This document shows positions 34,128-43,921 of a DNA stretch of 64,000 nt, one piece after another. Source of the DNA: DATFKA01 sp035268885 (lineage in GTDB: Bacteria > Bacteroidota > Bacteroidia > Chitinophagales > Saprospiraceae). Both the position numbers and the translations under genes were made by a program. The stretch lies in NCBI GenBank assembly GCA_035268885.1, contig DATFKA010000157.1, positions 1 through 64,000 of the forward strand, in the 5' to 3' direction. Under the pieces are notes generated by a model, which worked only from the letters and a program-made list of their open reading frames with translations, was not told where the DNA came from and made no database searches. Positions within the stretch are counted from its first letter, which is position 1. Every line of letters begins with the position of its first letter.

Positions 34128-37100
34128 TTTAGCGAAAAGCGCACCACTACCCCACCGGAGGAATCCGTACGTGGATATCCAGCTGAAGTTTTAGGCTCTA
34201 CCCGACGATAATCAAAGAACAGGCGCAAGGACAGACGCTGATTCACCTGATACTCTGCGGCGGGCGAAATACTCAGGGAGTAATTACCGCGCGTAGGCTC
34301 AACGATTCCCTGATCCAGTAGGTGGTTAAAGGTCACATCATCCGTCAGACGAAAATCAAAGCTGATATCCAGATCCTGACCATCCAACTGGCCACGGCTT
34401 CCACCTCCGCTTTGCCCCGTAGCCCCCGGCTGTGGAGCTGGTCTTCTTCTCCCGCCTCCCTTGGCACTTCCCGTCAGGAAGGGGATATCCAGATTCCGGA
34501 AGAGGTAACCAAACCCAATTACGATTTCTTTTGATTGTGACTCGCTCAATTGATTACTCACAAAACTCATCGCCAGGGTACGGGTTTTCTTATAATCCAC
34601 ATTAAAAGACATACCGTTATTGAGCGTGGCGTCTACCGCAATTAAGGGTTGGAAGCCTTCAGAAATCACCAGTTCCGGTATCTCCAAACGGGGGTAGAAG
34701 TTCTGATTCAACTCATTAACGCCGTTGTTCAGGTTAACGGTCCGCAAATAATCCAAGCCCGTATTAAAGCTATTAATGGTCAGGTTTGATTTGTAACCGT
34801 GCCGCAAACTGAAATTTCGGAAAAGATCAGCAAAAAGCGGGATACGGGATAGACCATTATAGGTGAGATTCCAGTTAAAATCTGGTAATAAGTCAAAGAC
34901 ACTGGTCCTTACCTGGTTGGGATCCTGTCCGGTGTAGGCGGCCAGAAAAGCGGGTACCAGCACATCTTGCTGCGTACGCCCGTAACCATCCCGATAGCCC
35001 TGTACGGCCAACAAGGAATCGGCATGTGGATCGGCACCACCAATCCGTTGTGAAATAATGGCCCGGTTTTGCTCGAAGGTGGTAAATAGATCAATGATTT
35101 CATCCCGACCATCCTGAAACAGGGTATTCAAGGCCGAGTAGGTCATCTCCAATTGACCAAAATCTTTAGGAACGGCGTGATACAGTTGCTCTCGGTTGCC
35201 AATCGTATCCTTAAAGAACTCGGAGTGGTCTTCGATGTACCTACGCCGCGCATCGATCTCTACCCTGAATTCGTTGAAGGGCTCCAATGTAATTCGGGCA
35301 TCATACTCCTGAGTGAAGGTCTGAATGACTTCCTGATTGACCCACACGGAGCGCGAAAGCCACCCCTTCTCTGCTGCCTGATGCAACCAATCCCGATCGG
35401 TATAGTATTCCCCCGGATTCAATTGCCGTATTCGTGGCTGGTAGCCAAAAATAAAATCCATACCAGGAGCAGAAAGATCCGCACTACTTCCTAACAACTG
35501 CGACTGGGGTAGGAAACTGGGGATTACCGTACCCCACTTTTCAGAATAGTTAAAGCGGGCGCTACGTAGTGCCATCAATGGACGGATCAATGCTTTTTCG
35601 ATACCACTCGGCCCGGTACGTCGGCGATCATTGCCGCCGTCATCTCCCTGATCCTGACCACCGGGTCTTCCGCCGGGGCGACCGCCACCGGGCCTACCGC
35701 CACGACTACCCCCACTCCCTCGATTAATCTTGGATAGATAGGGAATTTTGTTGTAGAGCCGCTCGAAATTCATATCCAAATTAAACTGCATATCCTGCGA
35801 GTTTTGGATGACATTACCCAGGGAATCCACGTTTAGGGCCGCCGCCGACCAGGAGTAATCTGCGCGGTATTGCGCGCGCGCCTGTACCCAGTCCATCAGT
35901 GGTAGATACTGGATCGGCAGGGTATAATTGACACTTAAAGAATGCCGGAAGTTTTTGGTACGACCAAAATCCCGAATACCCTCCCAGATACTATCTTTGC
36001 GGATGCGTCGGATTTCCTCCAGGGGCGCAGAGGGATCCCGGTCTAATATCTCCGATACATTAGGCTCATCAATCACGCCCCGGTTCGTCGCTGCGTAGGT
36101 GATGTTCAGCGATTTGGTGAGATCCCACTGTAAGTCGTAGTTGCGATCCCAGGAGAAGCGATTAATGTAGAAAGTACTAAACCGATCTTCCAATCCCGTA
36201 AATCGATACTTGGTCGTCGTAAATTCCCGATCCAGTATCGTACTAAAATTGAAGGAGTTGGGTAGCGGATTAAAATTGAATTGCGAAATAATCTGCAGCG
36301 GACGTGCCTTAATGAATTTGAAGGGCTCAATATACTTCACCTGCCGTGAAAACTGATAATCCAGCCCCCCCGTATATTCCTGCTGTAGATCGGACTCAAT
36401 CAAGGGGTCGCTACGCTCCGTCTCCGTATAGGAATAAGAGACGCTGACGTTTTCTATATCCCAGGGTCGCGGTTTTTTGCCCCTACCCGTGGCTTGTTTC
36501 CCGACATTGGTAAGGTTAAAACTCTTGATGTTCACCCTTTCCTGTACGGTATTACGGATCGAATCCCGCTCAAAGCTACTCTCGGCATTATCTAACTTTT
36601 CTTCCACTCGAACGTCGAGATCGTAAGGATCAAACTCAGGCGTACGGATCGTCCTGGAAAGCTGCCCGTAGAATGGCAGACGGAGCCCCCAACGATCTGG
36701 GAAGAACTTACCCAGTTCCAGGTTCGCCGCCAGATCGTAACCGATGACATCTTCCCGACTACGCTCTTGCACCTTCTGGTCCAGTGCACCAAAACCAATA
36801 CTACTGAAGTTCCCCGCCAGGGTAAGGCTACCGAAATCAGCCAGTTGCATATCCAGGCGACCCACCGCTGCCACACCACCTCGTTCGTCGAGCCCGGTCA
36901 GGCGTAGTTCGTTAATCCAGACCTCAGCGTTGACGGCATTAGCCTGTCCGCCTTCGCGGTTACGTACTCCAACCATTACCGAGCGTACCATCCCGTAGTT
37001 GGGATTACCTTTTACCCGCACGATATCATTAAAGCGCTTACCCTGGTTTTCTAATTCCCGTACGTACTCATCCGTAACGGAAAAACCAGCTGCATTTCGC

Positions 37101-40100
37101 TCTAATTTCAAATCCTTCAGTAGTTCGAGGGGAAAGTCAAATTCATTCTCTGGCTTCCATACCTCTAATTTATAGGAATCTTCCTGCGGTAAGCCTTCCA
37201 AACTATCCGGATTGGAAAGTACCAGGGGTATTTCGTATTCGTAGTAGTTATTCACAAAATCGGTTCCCAGGCGAATAAAAATAGATAAATCACCGTCCTC
37301 TACGTTGGGGCCTTCCAATTCTTCGGCGTGTACGAACATTTTTATTCTTTCGTAGACCCGGAAATCCATATCCAGATTTTTAAAGACCGCTTTTTCTTCC
37401 CCTTCACAAAGCCCATTAATGACCATGTTCAGCGATTGCTCATTTTGCAAAGTATTGAAGACGCCCAGCGACTGCTCCCGCTGAATATCTTTGGGCAGGG
37501 TATAGTTAAAGGGTTCGCGGTTACTATTTTCTTCAATATTAACGGCATCAACATCCATAGTGGTCAAGGCATCACAGGGTACCGGGTTAGGCTCTGTACT
37601 TAAGTCTTTGGTATACTGCCGCCATTGGTTCCGTACCAGCTCGAGACGAGCGAAACGCAGGGTAACCGGCGATTCAAACTCATTCATGTACATCCGCATG
37701 AAGCGGATGGAGCGGAAATCACGAATCCCCCCTACCGATCTTTTTTCTTTTCCCCGTAAAGGAATACGGAAGCGATACCATACCCGGCTACCATCGGGGC
37801 TGGATATCTGATCCGTAATAAAGGGGGTTCGGTTCTGATCAATTTCGCGTGGGTTGGCGGGGTTAGCCCGCAAAGGGATGCTGTATTCAAAGTAAGACTC
37901 CGTCTCGTTAAGGGTGTTATCGTTGTCCATATCCTCATTATCCGGGATATTAGTAGCCGAGTTCAGGACATTCCCACCGGAGTTGGCCTGTGAGTTACCC
38001 TGTGGGTTGTTGAAGTCGCGGTACCGCGTCAGGATGCCATCACCAGGTCCGAAAGAGGGATCGCGGAAATAGCGGAAGTTGTCCCCGGCAGGGTCATTAC
38101 TCAATACGTCCTGTACAAAAGCCGGATTTGCTGCCGCTACCTCGTTCAGATAATCCCGGAATTTCAGACGCTCACTTTCATCGTCCAGACCATCCAGACC
38201 AATATCCTGGGCAGCCCGGTTGGCCTCATCGTTGTCAAAGGCCCGCGTAATCTGCTGCCCTACGGGCACTACGGACAGGTTGGTGGTATCTACCCGGCGG
38301 TTAGGATTGGTGGGACCAGGTAGACCATTCTCAAAAAATTTACGGGAATCACGCTGGATATCCTCAGAGATGTTACCAAAGTTGATATACAGTGTTCCTT
38401 CTTTTTCTTGATAGTCGGGCGCAGGTGCTTCGGGATTTTCGGGATCCAAAAATGGACTGAGCATCCAGAACTCCAGGAACTCGATATTGGCCGACTGGAA
38501 GTCATTATTATTCATGGCCCGCATAATACCCGCCCAGCGGGAGCGTGGGTTACGCAATTGCAATTCGTTGCCAATAATCTCTACCCCATCGGTGAAGCCA
38601 GGATAGCCGTTGGGTACATCAAAGTTATAGGGGCCTCTTTCCGAAGGAAAATAAGACAGATCCAGGGTTTGGATATTGGGCAATTGATTGGCCGGAATCT
38701 GGACATTGGGAAACACCTCGGTCTGCGGAATCTGTGCGGTATAGGGATTCTGTCGATCTTCTTCCGAGCGAATATTCTGATCGATCCGGTACCAGCTCAA
38801 TTTAGCCCGGTTTGCTGCGTTACGCCGGTCGTTCACCAGGGAGGATTCGGGAAACTTCGGATTATTGTTCTCCGCATCGTTCTGCGGCGTACTGGCCAGG
38901 AACCAGTTCAACGTAGGCTGACGCAAGTCAAAGGTACTGGCGGCACCCTCGAAATCATCCAAATATACCACCCCGCCTTCATCCTGTCTCGTCTGGTTGA
39001 TGGCCCGGGAGTGCCCGGGTTTTAAGGCGGCAAATTCGGCAGAAAAATCAATCGAGGAGGGCGCTTTGGTCGAAAGACCAGGAATCGCATCCACCGCCCG
39101 CGTCAGCCAGGGAGCCTCTTTATTCAGGGTTACATCCAAACCATAAATACTGTTATTAATCGGGTCATCGCCAATGTTTACCTTTTGGGTAAAGGGCCGT
39201 TCGAAGAGCTTCAGCCAGGTAGCGCCCAGATTAAAATCATCACTAATCCGATAATCAGCCCGGACCCCCATCATGGTTTTGGTCTGGAAGCCAAAGAGCG
39301 TATTATCCTCAAAGGATACGTTTACGGGCACACCCGAACTAAGGATCGCATCATTTAGGATACGTAAGCGCCCAATATTATAATCAATCTCATAGTCGCG
39401 GCCTTCTTTTAGCACCTGGCCACCAGCCGTTACCCGTACCGACCCTTCGGGGATATTGAAGGCCCCCAGTGAAATTTCGGAGGTGACAGCCGATTTGTAT
39501 TCTCCAAGAATGGTAAATCGGTTCTTCTCGGGGAATTCCCGGGCTAGGAATAAGGTCGAATCGTACAGTTCCTGATAGACGTACTGATCCCGGAATTGTG
39601 GTTCCAGCTCCTGGGCCAGGGAAGACCCAAAGGGCTCCAGCACGGGAAACATAACCCGACCGTTCTGTAGATTTATGGTCAGTCCTGGTACAAAGTCAAA
39701 GACCCCGTCGGGCTGGGGATCGCCCTGTATATTTAGTTGATCCAGATTAAAAACACGGAGGAGGGGGAAACCCGTCAGATCACCGGCATTGGGTAAGAAG
39801 CGCTTTTGTCCTTTACCCGGATCATCGTAGACCACATCCAGGCGAAAATCCTTTTGGTTGACGTTGAAAGCGCCGATAGAATAGACGTTTTTCATCATCA
39901 GGTCCCAGGCCGGCACGTCGGGGCGCTGGGTCGTACTCTTCAGCATTTTTACGAACAGTACATTCAGGGAGGAATCGGGCTGCGTATTCTCGGTATTGAT
40001 GGACAGCTCCCCGACCTTGAAGTTTTCCCCATTATAGGAATACTGATAAGCCACCCCGACTACCTGATCGGGTTGCACATTAATATTCAGCGAAACAAAA

Positions 40101-41539
40101 CCCAACTGTGGGTGTACGGTATATTCATTGGGTCGGAGTTTACGGGCACTGACTTTTTCAAAATCCCGGGATTGTTGCAGGCCAAACTGTCCGGATTGCA
40201 GAGTAGAGACGGCCTGGTCAATCTCCCGCACATTTTCATTGCTAACGATCCGACGGTACAGGTCGTTGGCATCATTGTCGGGTAGAAAACGCCGACGCGT
40301 CACATCTAGCCTTGGATTACCCACCCCGATATTTGGTGAGGTCAGTGTAGAGTCGGTGACGGGTTCCCCCAAATCGGCCAGGGCTACAATATCCCGAATA
40401 TTATCTACCTCGTTACGGTCATTCGTGATCCAGACTTCAATATTTTCTATCTTGAATAGCGAGCGAATCTGCGGAAGGTTCTCCAGCGACTCTTCGAATA
40501 CATCGCGGTTATAATGAGAAAGTAAGAAGTGGCGGTTTTCGTCGTACTCATCCGAGCGAACCTCAAACTCTTGCACCTGGCTCCCCCCTTCGATGCGTAT
40601 ATTTTCCTGCTCCGATTGTTGTTGGGAGATAATCGACGTCAGGTACAGGTTACCAAATTGCAGCTCCGTCTTCAGACCAAATAAACTCTGTGCCCCCTGG
40701 ATCAGGGTGCCTCGTAGTGGTAAACTAACGTTACCCGCTTCGATATTTTTGATGATTCCATCTTCCTGATAGCCGGGTTGACCGATAGCATCGCCGAGCC
40801 CCCCAGCTCCAATGCCGCCGGGACCACCGCCGCCGCCGCCCAAACCACTGTAATTAATTTTGATTTGGTTATCGAAATCAAAGGTAGCGCCCGTATTGTA
40901 ATTGGTGGAAAGCGTCAATTTTTCGCCGATCTGTCCGGTCACATTCATCTGAATGTTCATGTCAAAATCAAAAAGCGGCCCTTGCCGCTGTTGTCGTTCC
41001 GTGAGAATGGGGTTTTCTAACCTTTGGTAATCCATACCAAAAGTCAGATCGATATTACCCTGGGGTTGAATATTGACATCGGTACCGCCGAATAATCGAT
41101 CGAGCAGGATGTTTTCCAAATCTAATTCCTCGAGAGGGTCGAGACTATTCCCCTTACCGGAGGCCTGTGAGGAAAGCGTATTGAAATATTCGCGCTCGTC
41201 TCTTTGCTGGCGATACTCCATATACTCTTCAAAAGACATGTAAGTAGGTGGGCGAAAGTAAAAATCACCGATCTTCTCCGAGACGATATACTGACCCGTG
41301 GTTGGGTCGTATTCGACCGTCTTTTCGATGGCCGTAGGGTCATTTAGATCAAAAGGGTTACTACTATTGTTGAAAATAGAATTCCCCGGTCGGTCCGTGA
41401 TATCCGGTACGGTATCCTGCGGAGCTGCCAGCACATACTTTGCCTGGTAGGGGTCATCCAGTGCCGGATTAGCCCATGCAGTATTTAATAAAAAAAGGAA
41501 TCCCGAGAAAACACCAATTAGTAAAACTATTCTCTTCAT
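34124..41539 (-). CDS. sprA: T9SS outer-membrane translocon protein SprA
   Basis: About 2471 residues from the ATG at 41539 (MKRIVLLIGVFSGFLFLLN), a signal peptide. Large SprA-type repeats run through the protein; segments such as YMSFEEYMEYRQQRDEREYF, GVVYLDDFEGAASTFDLR and FRSIRFMRMYMNEFESP are characteristic, and the C-terminus is RTDSSGGVVVRFSLN. SprA forms the huge outer-membrane pore of the type IX secretion system and is needed for gliding in flavobacteria. A Gly/Arg-rich low-complexity insert (GGRPGGGRPGGRPGG) lies at about residue 1955 and a second Gly-rich one at about residue 2375. ruvA lies upstream, as often in Bacteroidota. Confidence 0.95.
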   Translation of the reverse strand: MKRIVLLIGVFSGFLFLLNTAWANPALDDPYQAKYVLAAPQDTVPDITDRPGNSIFNNSSNPFDLNDPTAIEKTVEYDPTTGQYIVSEKIGDFYFRPPTYMSFEEYMEYRQQRDEREYFNTLSSQASGKGNSLDPLEELDLENILLDRLFGGTDVNIQPQGNIDLTFGMDYQRLENPILTERQQRQGPLFDFDMNIQMNVTGQIGEKLTLSTNYNTGATFDFDNQIKINYSGLGGGGGGPGGIGAGGLGDAIGQPGYQEDGIIKNIEAGNVSLPLRGTLIQGAQSLFGLKTELQFGNLYLTSIISQQQSEQENIRIEGGSQVQEFEVRSDEYDENRHFLLSHYNRDVFEESLENLPQIRSLFKIENIEVWITNDRNEVDNIRDIVALADLGEPVTDSTLTSPNIGVGNPRLDVTRRRFLPDNDANDLYRRIVSNENVREIDQAVSTLQSGQFGLQQSRDFEKVSARKLRPNEYTVHPQLGFVSLNINVQPDQVVGVAYQYSYNGENFKVGELSINTENTQPDSSLNVLFVKMLKSTTQRPDVPAWDLMMKNVYSIGAFNVNQKDFRLDVVYDDPGKGQKRFLPNAGDLTGFPLLRVFNLDQLNIQGDPQPDGVFDFVPGLTINLQNGRVMFPVLEPFGSSLAQELEPQFRDQYVYQELYDSTLFLAREFPEKNRFTILGEYKSAVTSEISLGAFNIPEGSVRVTAGGQVLKEGRDYEIDYNIGRLRILNDAILSSGVPVNVSFEDNTLFGFQTKTMMGVRADYRISDDFNLGATWLKLFERPFTQKVNIGDDPINNSIYGLDVTLNKEAPWLTRAVDAIPGLSTKAPSSIDFSAEFAALKPGHSRAINQTRQDEGGVVYLDDFEGAASTFDLRQPTLNWFLASTPQNDAENNNPKFPESSLVNDRRNAANRAKLSWYRIDQNIRSEEDRQNPYTAQIPQTEVFPNVQIPANQLPNIQTLDLSYFPSERGPYNFDVPNGYPGFTDGVEIIGNELQLRNPRSRWAGIMRAMNNNDFQSANIEFLEFWMLSPFLDPENPEAPAPDYQEKEGTLYINFGNISEDIQRDSRKFFENGLPGPTNPNRRVDTTNLSVVPVGQQITRAFDNDEANRAAQDIGLDGLDDESERLKFRDYLNEVAAANPAFVQDVLSNDPAGDNFRYFRDPSFGPGDGILTRYRDFNNPQGNSQANSGGNVLNSATNIPDNEDMDNDNTLNETESYFEYSIPLRANPANPREIDQNRTPFITDQISSPDGSRVWYRFRIPLRGKEKRSVGGIRDFRSIRFMRMYMNEFESPVTLRFARLELVRNQWRQYTKDLSTEPNPVPCDALTTMDVDAVNIEENSNREPFNYTLPKDIQREQSLGVFNTLQNEQSLNMVINGLCEGEEKAVFKNLDMDFRVYERIKMFVHAEELEGPNVEDGDLSIFIRLGTDFVNNYYEYEIPLVLSNPDSLEGLPQEDSYKLEVWKPENEFDFPLELLKDLKLERNAAGFSVTDEYVRELENQGKRFNDIVRVKGNPNYGMVRSVMVGVRNREGGQANAVNAEVWINELRLTGLDERGGVAAVGRLDMQLADFGSLTLAGNFSSIGFGALDQKVQERSREDVIGYDLAANLELGKFFPDRWGLRLPFYGQLSRTIRTPEFDPYDLDVRVEEKLDNAESSFERDSIRNTVQERVNIKSFNLTNVGKQATGRGKKPRPWDIENVSVSYSYTETERSDPLIESDLQQEYTGGLDYQFSRQVKYIEPFKFIKARPLQIISQFNFNPLPNSFNFSTILDREFTTTKYRFTGLEDRFSTFYINRFSWDRNYDLQWDLTKSLNITYAATNRGVIDEPNVSEILDRDPSAPLEEIRRIRKDSIWEGIRDFGRTKNFRHSLSVNYTLPIQYLPLMDWVQARAQYRADYSWSAAALNVDSLGNVIQNSQDMQFNLDMNFERLYNKIPYLSKINRGSGGSRGGRPGGGRPGGRPGGQDQGDDGGNDRRRTGPSGIEKALIRPLMALRSARFNYSEKWGTVIPSFLPQSQLLGSSADLSAPGMDFIFGYQPRIRQLNPGEYYTDRDWLHQAAEKGWLSRSVWVNQEVIQTFTQEYDARITLEPFNEFRVEIDARRRYIEDHSEFFKDTIGNREQLYHAVPKDFGQLEMTYSALNTLFQDGRDEIIDLFTTFEQNRAIISQRIGGADPHADSLLAVQGYRDGYGRTQQDVLVPAFLAAYTGQDPNQVRTSVFDLLPDFNWNLTYNGLSRIPLFADLFRNFSLRHGYKSNLTINSFNTGLDYLRTVNLNNGVNELNQNFYPRLEIPELVISEGFQPLIAVDATLNNGMSFNVDYKKTRTLAMSFVSNQLSESQSKEIVIGFGYLFRNLDIPFLTGSAKGGGRRRPAPQPGATGQSGGGSRGQLDGQDLDISFDFRLTDDVTFNHLLDQGIVEPTRGNYSLSISPAAEYQVNQRLSLRLFFDYRRVEPKTSAGYPRTDSSGGVVVRFSLN

Positions 41540-41616
41540 ATCTCCTAGTGACAATTCTTACCGGCCTAAATAGCTGCCGAACTAATGTTTTTTGCTGCTG
41601 ATCTTGAAACGAAGCG

Positions 41617-41624
41617 CAAAGCTA
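41617..41624 (-). promoter_or_regulatory. -7 box of a possible sprA promoter
   Basis: The minus strand reads TAGCTTTG (TAnnTTTG), about 78 bases before the sprA ATG. No TTTG lies at the ideal distance upstream, so it is a moderate call. Confidence 0.4.
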
Positions 41625-41770
41625 TAATTTATTCCTTAAGAAAACATTAACAATCAACGCTCATCTATTCTCTTTTATTAGGTATTCCCAGGATAAATTT
41701 AAAAGAGGATGGATTTTCACATTGTTGCATGCAAAAACAGATCTTAATCTCACCGACATTTTTGGGATAC

Positions 41771-41801
41771 AGAGCATCAGGTGTAGAAATTTAGATGCTC
41801 T
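41771..41801. terminator. Hairpin after ruvA
   Basis: AGAGCATC (41771-41778) and GATGCTCT (41794-41801) form an 8-bp stem four bases after the ruvA stop (minus strand). The loop is 15 bases and no T-run follows, so termination is uncertain. Confidence 0.4.
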
Positions 41802-41804
41802 TCG

Positions 41805-42395
41805 TTATGACAACTCTCTCAAAGCTAATTTTATTAGTTCCTCTACCTTTCGAATGCCCGGTTGACTTTTAATCACCTTATTCAGGGCTTTTTGCACCGA
41901 AATTTTCGAGAAGCCGAGGGCTACCAAAGCAGATAACGCTTCATCACGTAAAGTATTGTCTGCGGCGGCAATACTTATTGGGGCCCCGTCACTTTCCTTG
42001 AGTAGTTTGTCTTTAAGATCGAGAATCAGTCGCTTGGCAGTTTTGGGACCGATGCCTTTAACGGCTTTGAAGGCCTGTACGTTTTCGCCTATGATAGCGG
42101 AGCGTACTTCTTCGGGATTCAAAGTAGACAAGACCACCTGCGCCGTACTCGGGCCAATTCCGGAGACCGAGATAAGGTGGCGGAACAGGGCGCGCTCCTC
42201 TTCATCGGCAAAGCCGTACAGGGTATGGCTATCCTCTTTGATATGCTCGTGCACCAGTATTTTCACCTGCTCCATCTTCTCCACGGTGGCATAGGTGTGT
42301 AAGCTGATATTCAGGTGGTAGCCCAGGCCATTTGTTTCAACGATAATAAAACCGGGATTCTTGAAGGTAATTTGGCCTTTGATGTAACTAAGCAT
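41805..42395 (-). CDS. ruvA: Holliday junction branch migration protein RuvA
   Basis: A 196-residue protein of usual length. The N-terminal OB fold (MLSYIKGQITFKNPGFIIVE, then GLGYHLNIS) is followed by two helix-hairpin-helix motifs (LISVSGIGPSTAQVVLSTL and FKAVKGIGPKTAKRLILDLK) and the mobile C-terminal domain (about 145-196, ALSALVALGFSKISVQKAL). RuvA binds four-way DNA junctions and loads RuvB during recombination repair. The sprA gene follows on the same strand after about 265 bases. Confidence 0.95.
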   Translation of the reverse strand: MLSYIKGQITFKNPGFIIVETNGLGYHLNISLHTYATVEKMEQVKILVHEHIKEDSHTLYGFADEEERALFRHLISVSGIGPSTAQVVLSTLNPEEVRSAIIGENVQAFKAVKGIGPKTAKRLILDLKDKLLKESDGAPISIAAADNTLRDEALSALVALGFSKISVQKALNKVIKSQPGIRKVEELIKLALRELS

Positions 42396-42454
42396 ATTAC
42401 AAGTAATTGTTGGATGGGTAGTTTATTGTATAATAGGTTTTTAGTAAGAGCCGA

Positions 42455-42913
42455 TTACTCATCGTAAGACTCCAGAAATTCACCGACAATCTCGTCAATG
42501 ATATCCTTGAGATAGGTGCGTTCTTTGCGGGCTATTTTTTTGAGTTTAGCCAGTTTTTCTTCATCGAAGGAAATGGTAAGTCGGCGCACGGGTTTATTTT
42601 GCAGCCGCATCTTTGAAGGTTCGATGGTGGAGCGCAACAGTGCGTCGAGCCCCGCTTTGGGTTTTGCTGACTTTTTTCTGGCTGCTGGTCGTTTTTTGTC
42701 CTTGCGATCCAGCTGTTCTTCCAGCGATTCCTCAAAGGCTTCCTGCAGAAAAGACTTTAACTCCGACCGAAAGCCCTTGCCCGAGGTTTTTTTGTCCGTT
42801 TGCTCCTTACGCGGCTTTTGGGCAGCAGCCTTACGCTCCTGTTCCAGTTCCTGCGAATCAGGGTTTTCCTCGAACAAACTTTCCATTCCCTCCTTGAATC
42901 TTTTTTTAGCCAT
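42455..42913 (-). CDS. Lys-rich protein with ribbon-helix-helix-like C-terminus, ParA partner
   Basis: A 152-residue protein. Residues 1-100 are low complexity, rich in Lys, Glu and Gln, probably disordered. The C-terminal about 45 residues (VRRLTISFDEEKLAKLKKIA, then RTYLKDIIDEIVGEFLESY) look like a ribbon-helix-helix DNA-binding unit: a beta-strand with alternating polar residues, then two helices. It follows the parA gene by 36 bases. By analogy with ParA-RHH pairs (type Ib), it could be the DNA-binding adaptor; there is no ParB here. Confidence 0.6.
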   Translation of the reverse strand: MAKKRFKEGMESLFEENPDSQELEQERKAAAQKPRKEQTDKKTSGKGFRSELKSFLQEAFEESLEEQLDRKDKKRPAARKKSAKPKAGLDALLRSTIEPSKMRLQNKPVRRLTISFDEEKLAKLKKIARKERTYLKDIIDEIVGEFLESYDE

Positions 42914-42949
42914 AATCTACCAGGCGTTTAAGCTGTCGCTAAATAGAGA

Positions 42950-43717
42950 TCAGCTTTTGGTTACTAAACGTTCCGTACGTACAATAATTTCCTTGGCCAG
43001 TGCTAAATAATCCTGAGCGCCGGGGCTTTTATCATTATACGAGAAAATATCTTTTCGATGTGCTGGTGCTTCCGCTAAAGCAACATTATCCCGAATCATG
43101 GTATCGAAGACCATATCTCCGAAGTACTTGTGAATGGTCTCTACCACTTCGCGGTTCAAAACTTTGCGACCATCGTACATCGTGGCAATCACCCCACCAA
43201 TTTTTATGGTTTTATTGAGGCGCAGGCGCACTTTTTGGATAACCTGCTTGATTTTAGCCAGGCCCTGCATAGCCAGAAACTGGGTCTGTAAAGGGATATA
43301 GACCTGATCACTGGTCGTCAGTGCGTTCAGGGTCAGTAAGCCCAGGGAAGGCGGACAATCAATCAAAATAAAATCGTATTTGGGAATTAGCGGATCGAGC
43401 AATTCTCGCAGAATATACTCTCTCCCAGCTTCGTTAATCAACTCCATCTCGGCGCCGGACAGGTCGAGATGAGAAGTGACCACATCCAGATTGGGTTGTG
43501 CGTTATATGGAATCAATTCCGACTCTCCCCGGAGCGCTTCGTAAATGGTGTAGGGCTGCCGGGGAATCCCCATGGCCAGGGTGAGGTTCGCCTGTGGATC
43601 CAGATCAATCAGCAGGACTCTTTTACCCAGCTTTGCCAATCCCGCCCCTATATTTATCGCGCTCGTTGTTTTGCCTACACCGCCTTTATGGTTTAAAAGC
43701 GAAATGACCAATCCCAT
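42950..43717 (-). CDS. ParA family Walker-type ATPase
   Basis: A 255-residue protein without an N-terminal DNA-binding extension. The deviant Walker A is NHKGGVGKTTSAINIG (residues 8-23), Walker A' LLIDLDPQANLT, and Walker B FILIDCPPSLG. ParA/Soj proteins move chromosomes, plasmids or protein assemblies over the nucleoid. The partner here is the short RHH-like protein downstream. Whether this is a chromosome, plasmid-derived or cargo-positioning ParA cannot be told from sequence alone. Confidence 0.9.
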   Translation of the reverse strand: MGLVISLLNHKGGVGKTTSAINIGAGLAKLGKRVLLIDLDPQANLTLAMGIPRQPYTIYEALRGESELIPYNAQPNLDVVTSHLDLSGAEMELINEAGREYILRELLDPLIPKYDFILIDCPPSLGLLTLNALTTSDQVYIPLQTQFLAMQGLAKIKQVIQKVRLRLNKTIKIGGVIATMYDGRKVLNREVVETIHKYFGDMVFDTMIRDNVALAEAPAHRKDIFSYNDKSPGAQDYLALAKEIIVRTERLVTKS

Positions 43718-43836
43718 ATGTATTTACTCTTTTATGAATCAATATTAACGCAAGTAGCCGAAGGGCTTGCTTTGACCAAGCTACCAGAACTTCGAACCAG
43801 CTATCAGCGCTTTGCCGGGGCTACCCGGCTGATGGG

Positions 43837-43844
43837 CAAAGATA
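43837..43844 (-). promoter_or_regulatory. -7 box of a possible parA promoter
   Basis: The minus strand reads TATCTTTG, a full match to the Bacteroidota -7 consensus, about 120 bases before the parA ATG. No matching -33 element was found. Confidence 0.4.
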
Positions 43845-43921
43845 AGTAAGTTTTTTTGACTTGCCTATGGATTCGGACGCTAAGCCCGCCATTTCTTAAC
43901 AAAAGCAAGAGCAAAATCGAG

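Noticed and set aside
38408..39025. 205-residue open frame on the plus strand inside sprA
   Set aside because: sprA has a clear protein over this stretch on the minus strand and the antisense product has no recognisable motif.
42455..42913. ParB protein next to parA
   Set aside because: The protein lacks a ParB nuclease-like domain and its HTH; only a short RHH-like C-terminus is visible.
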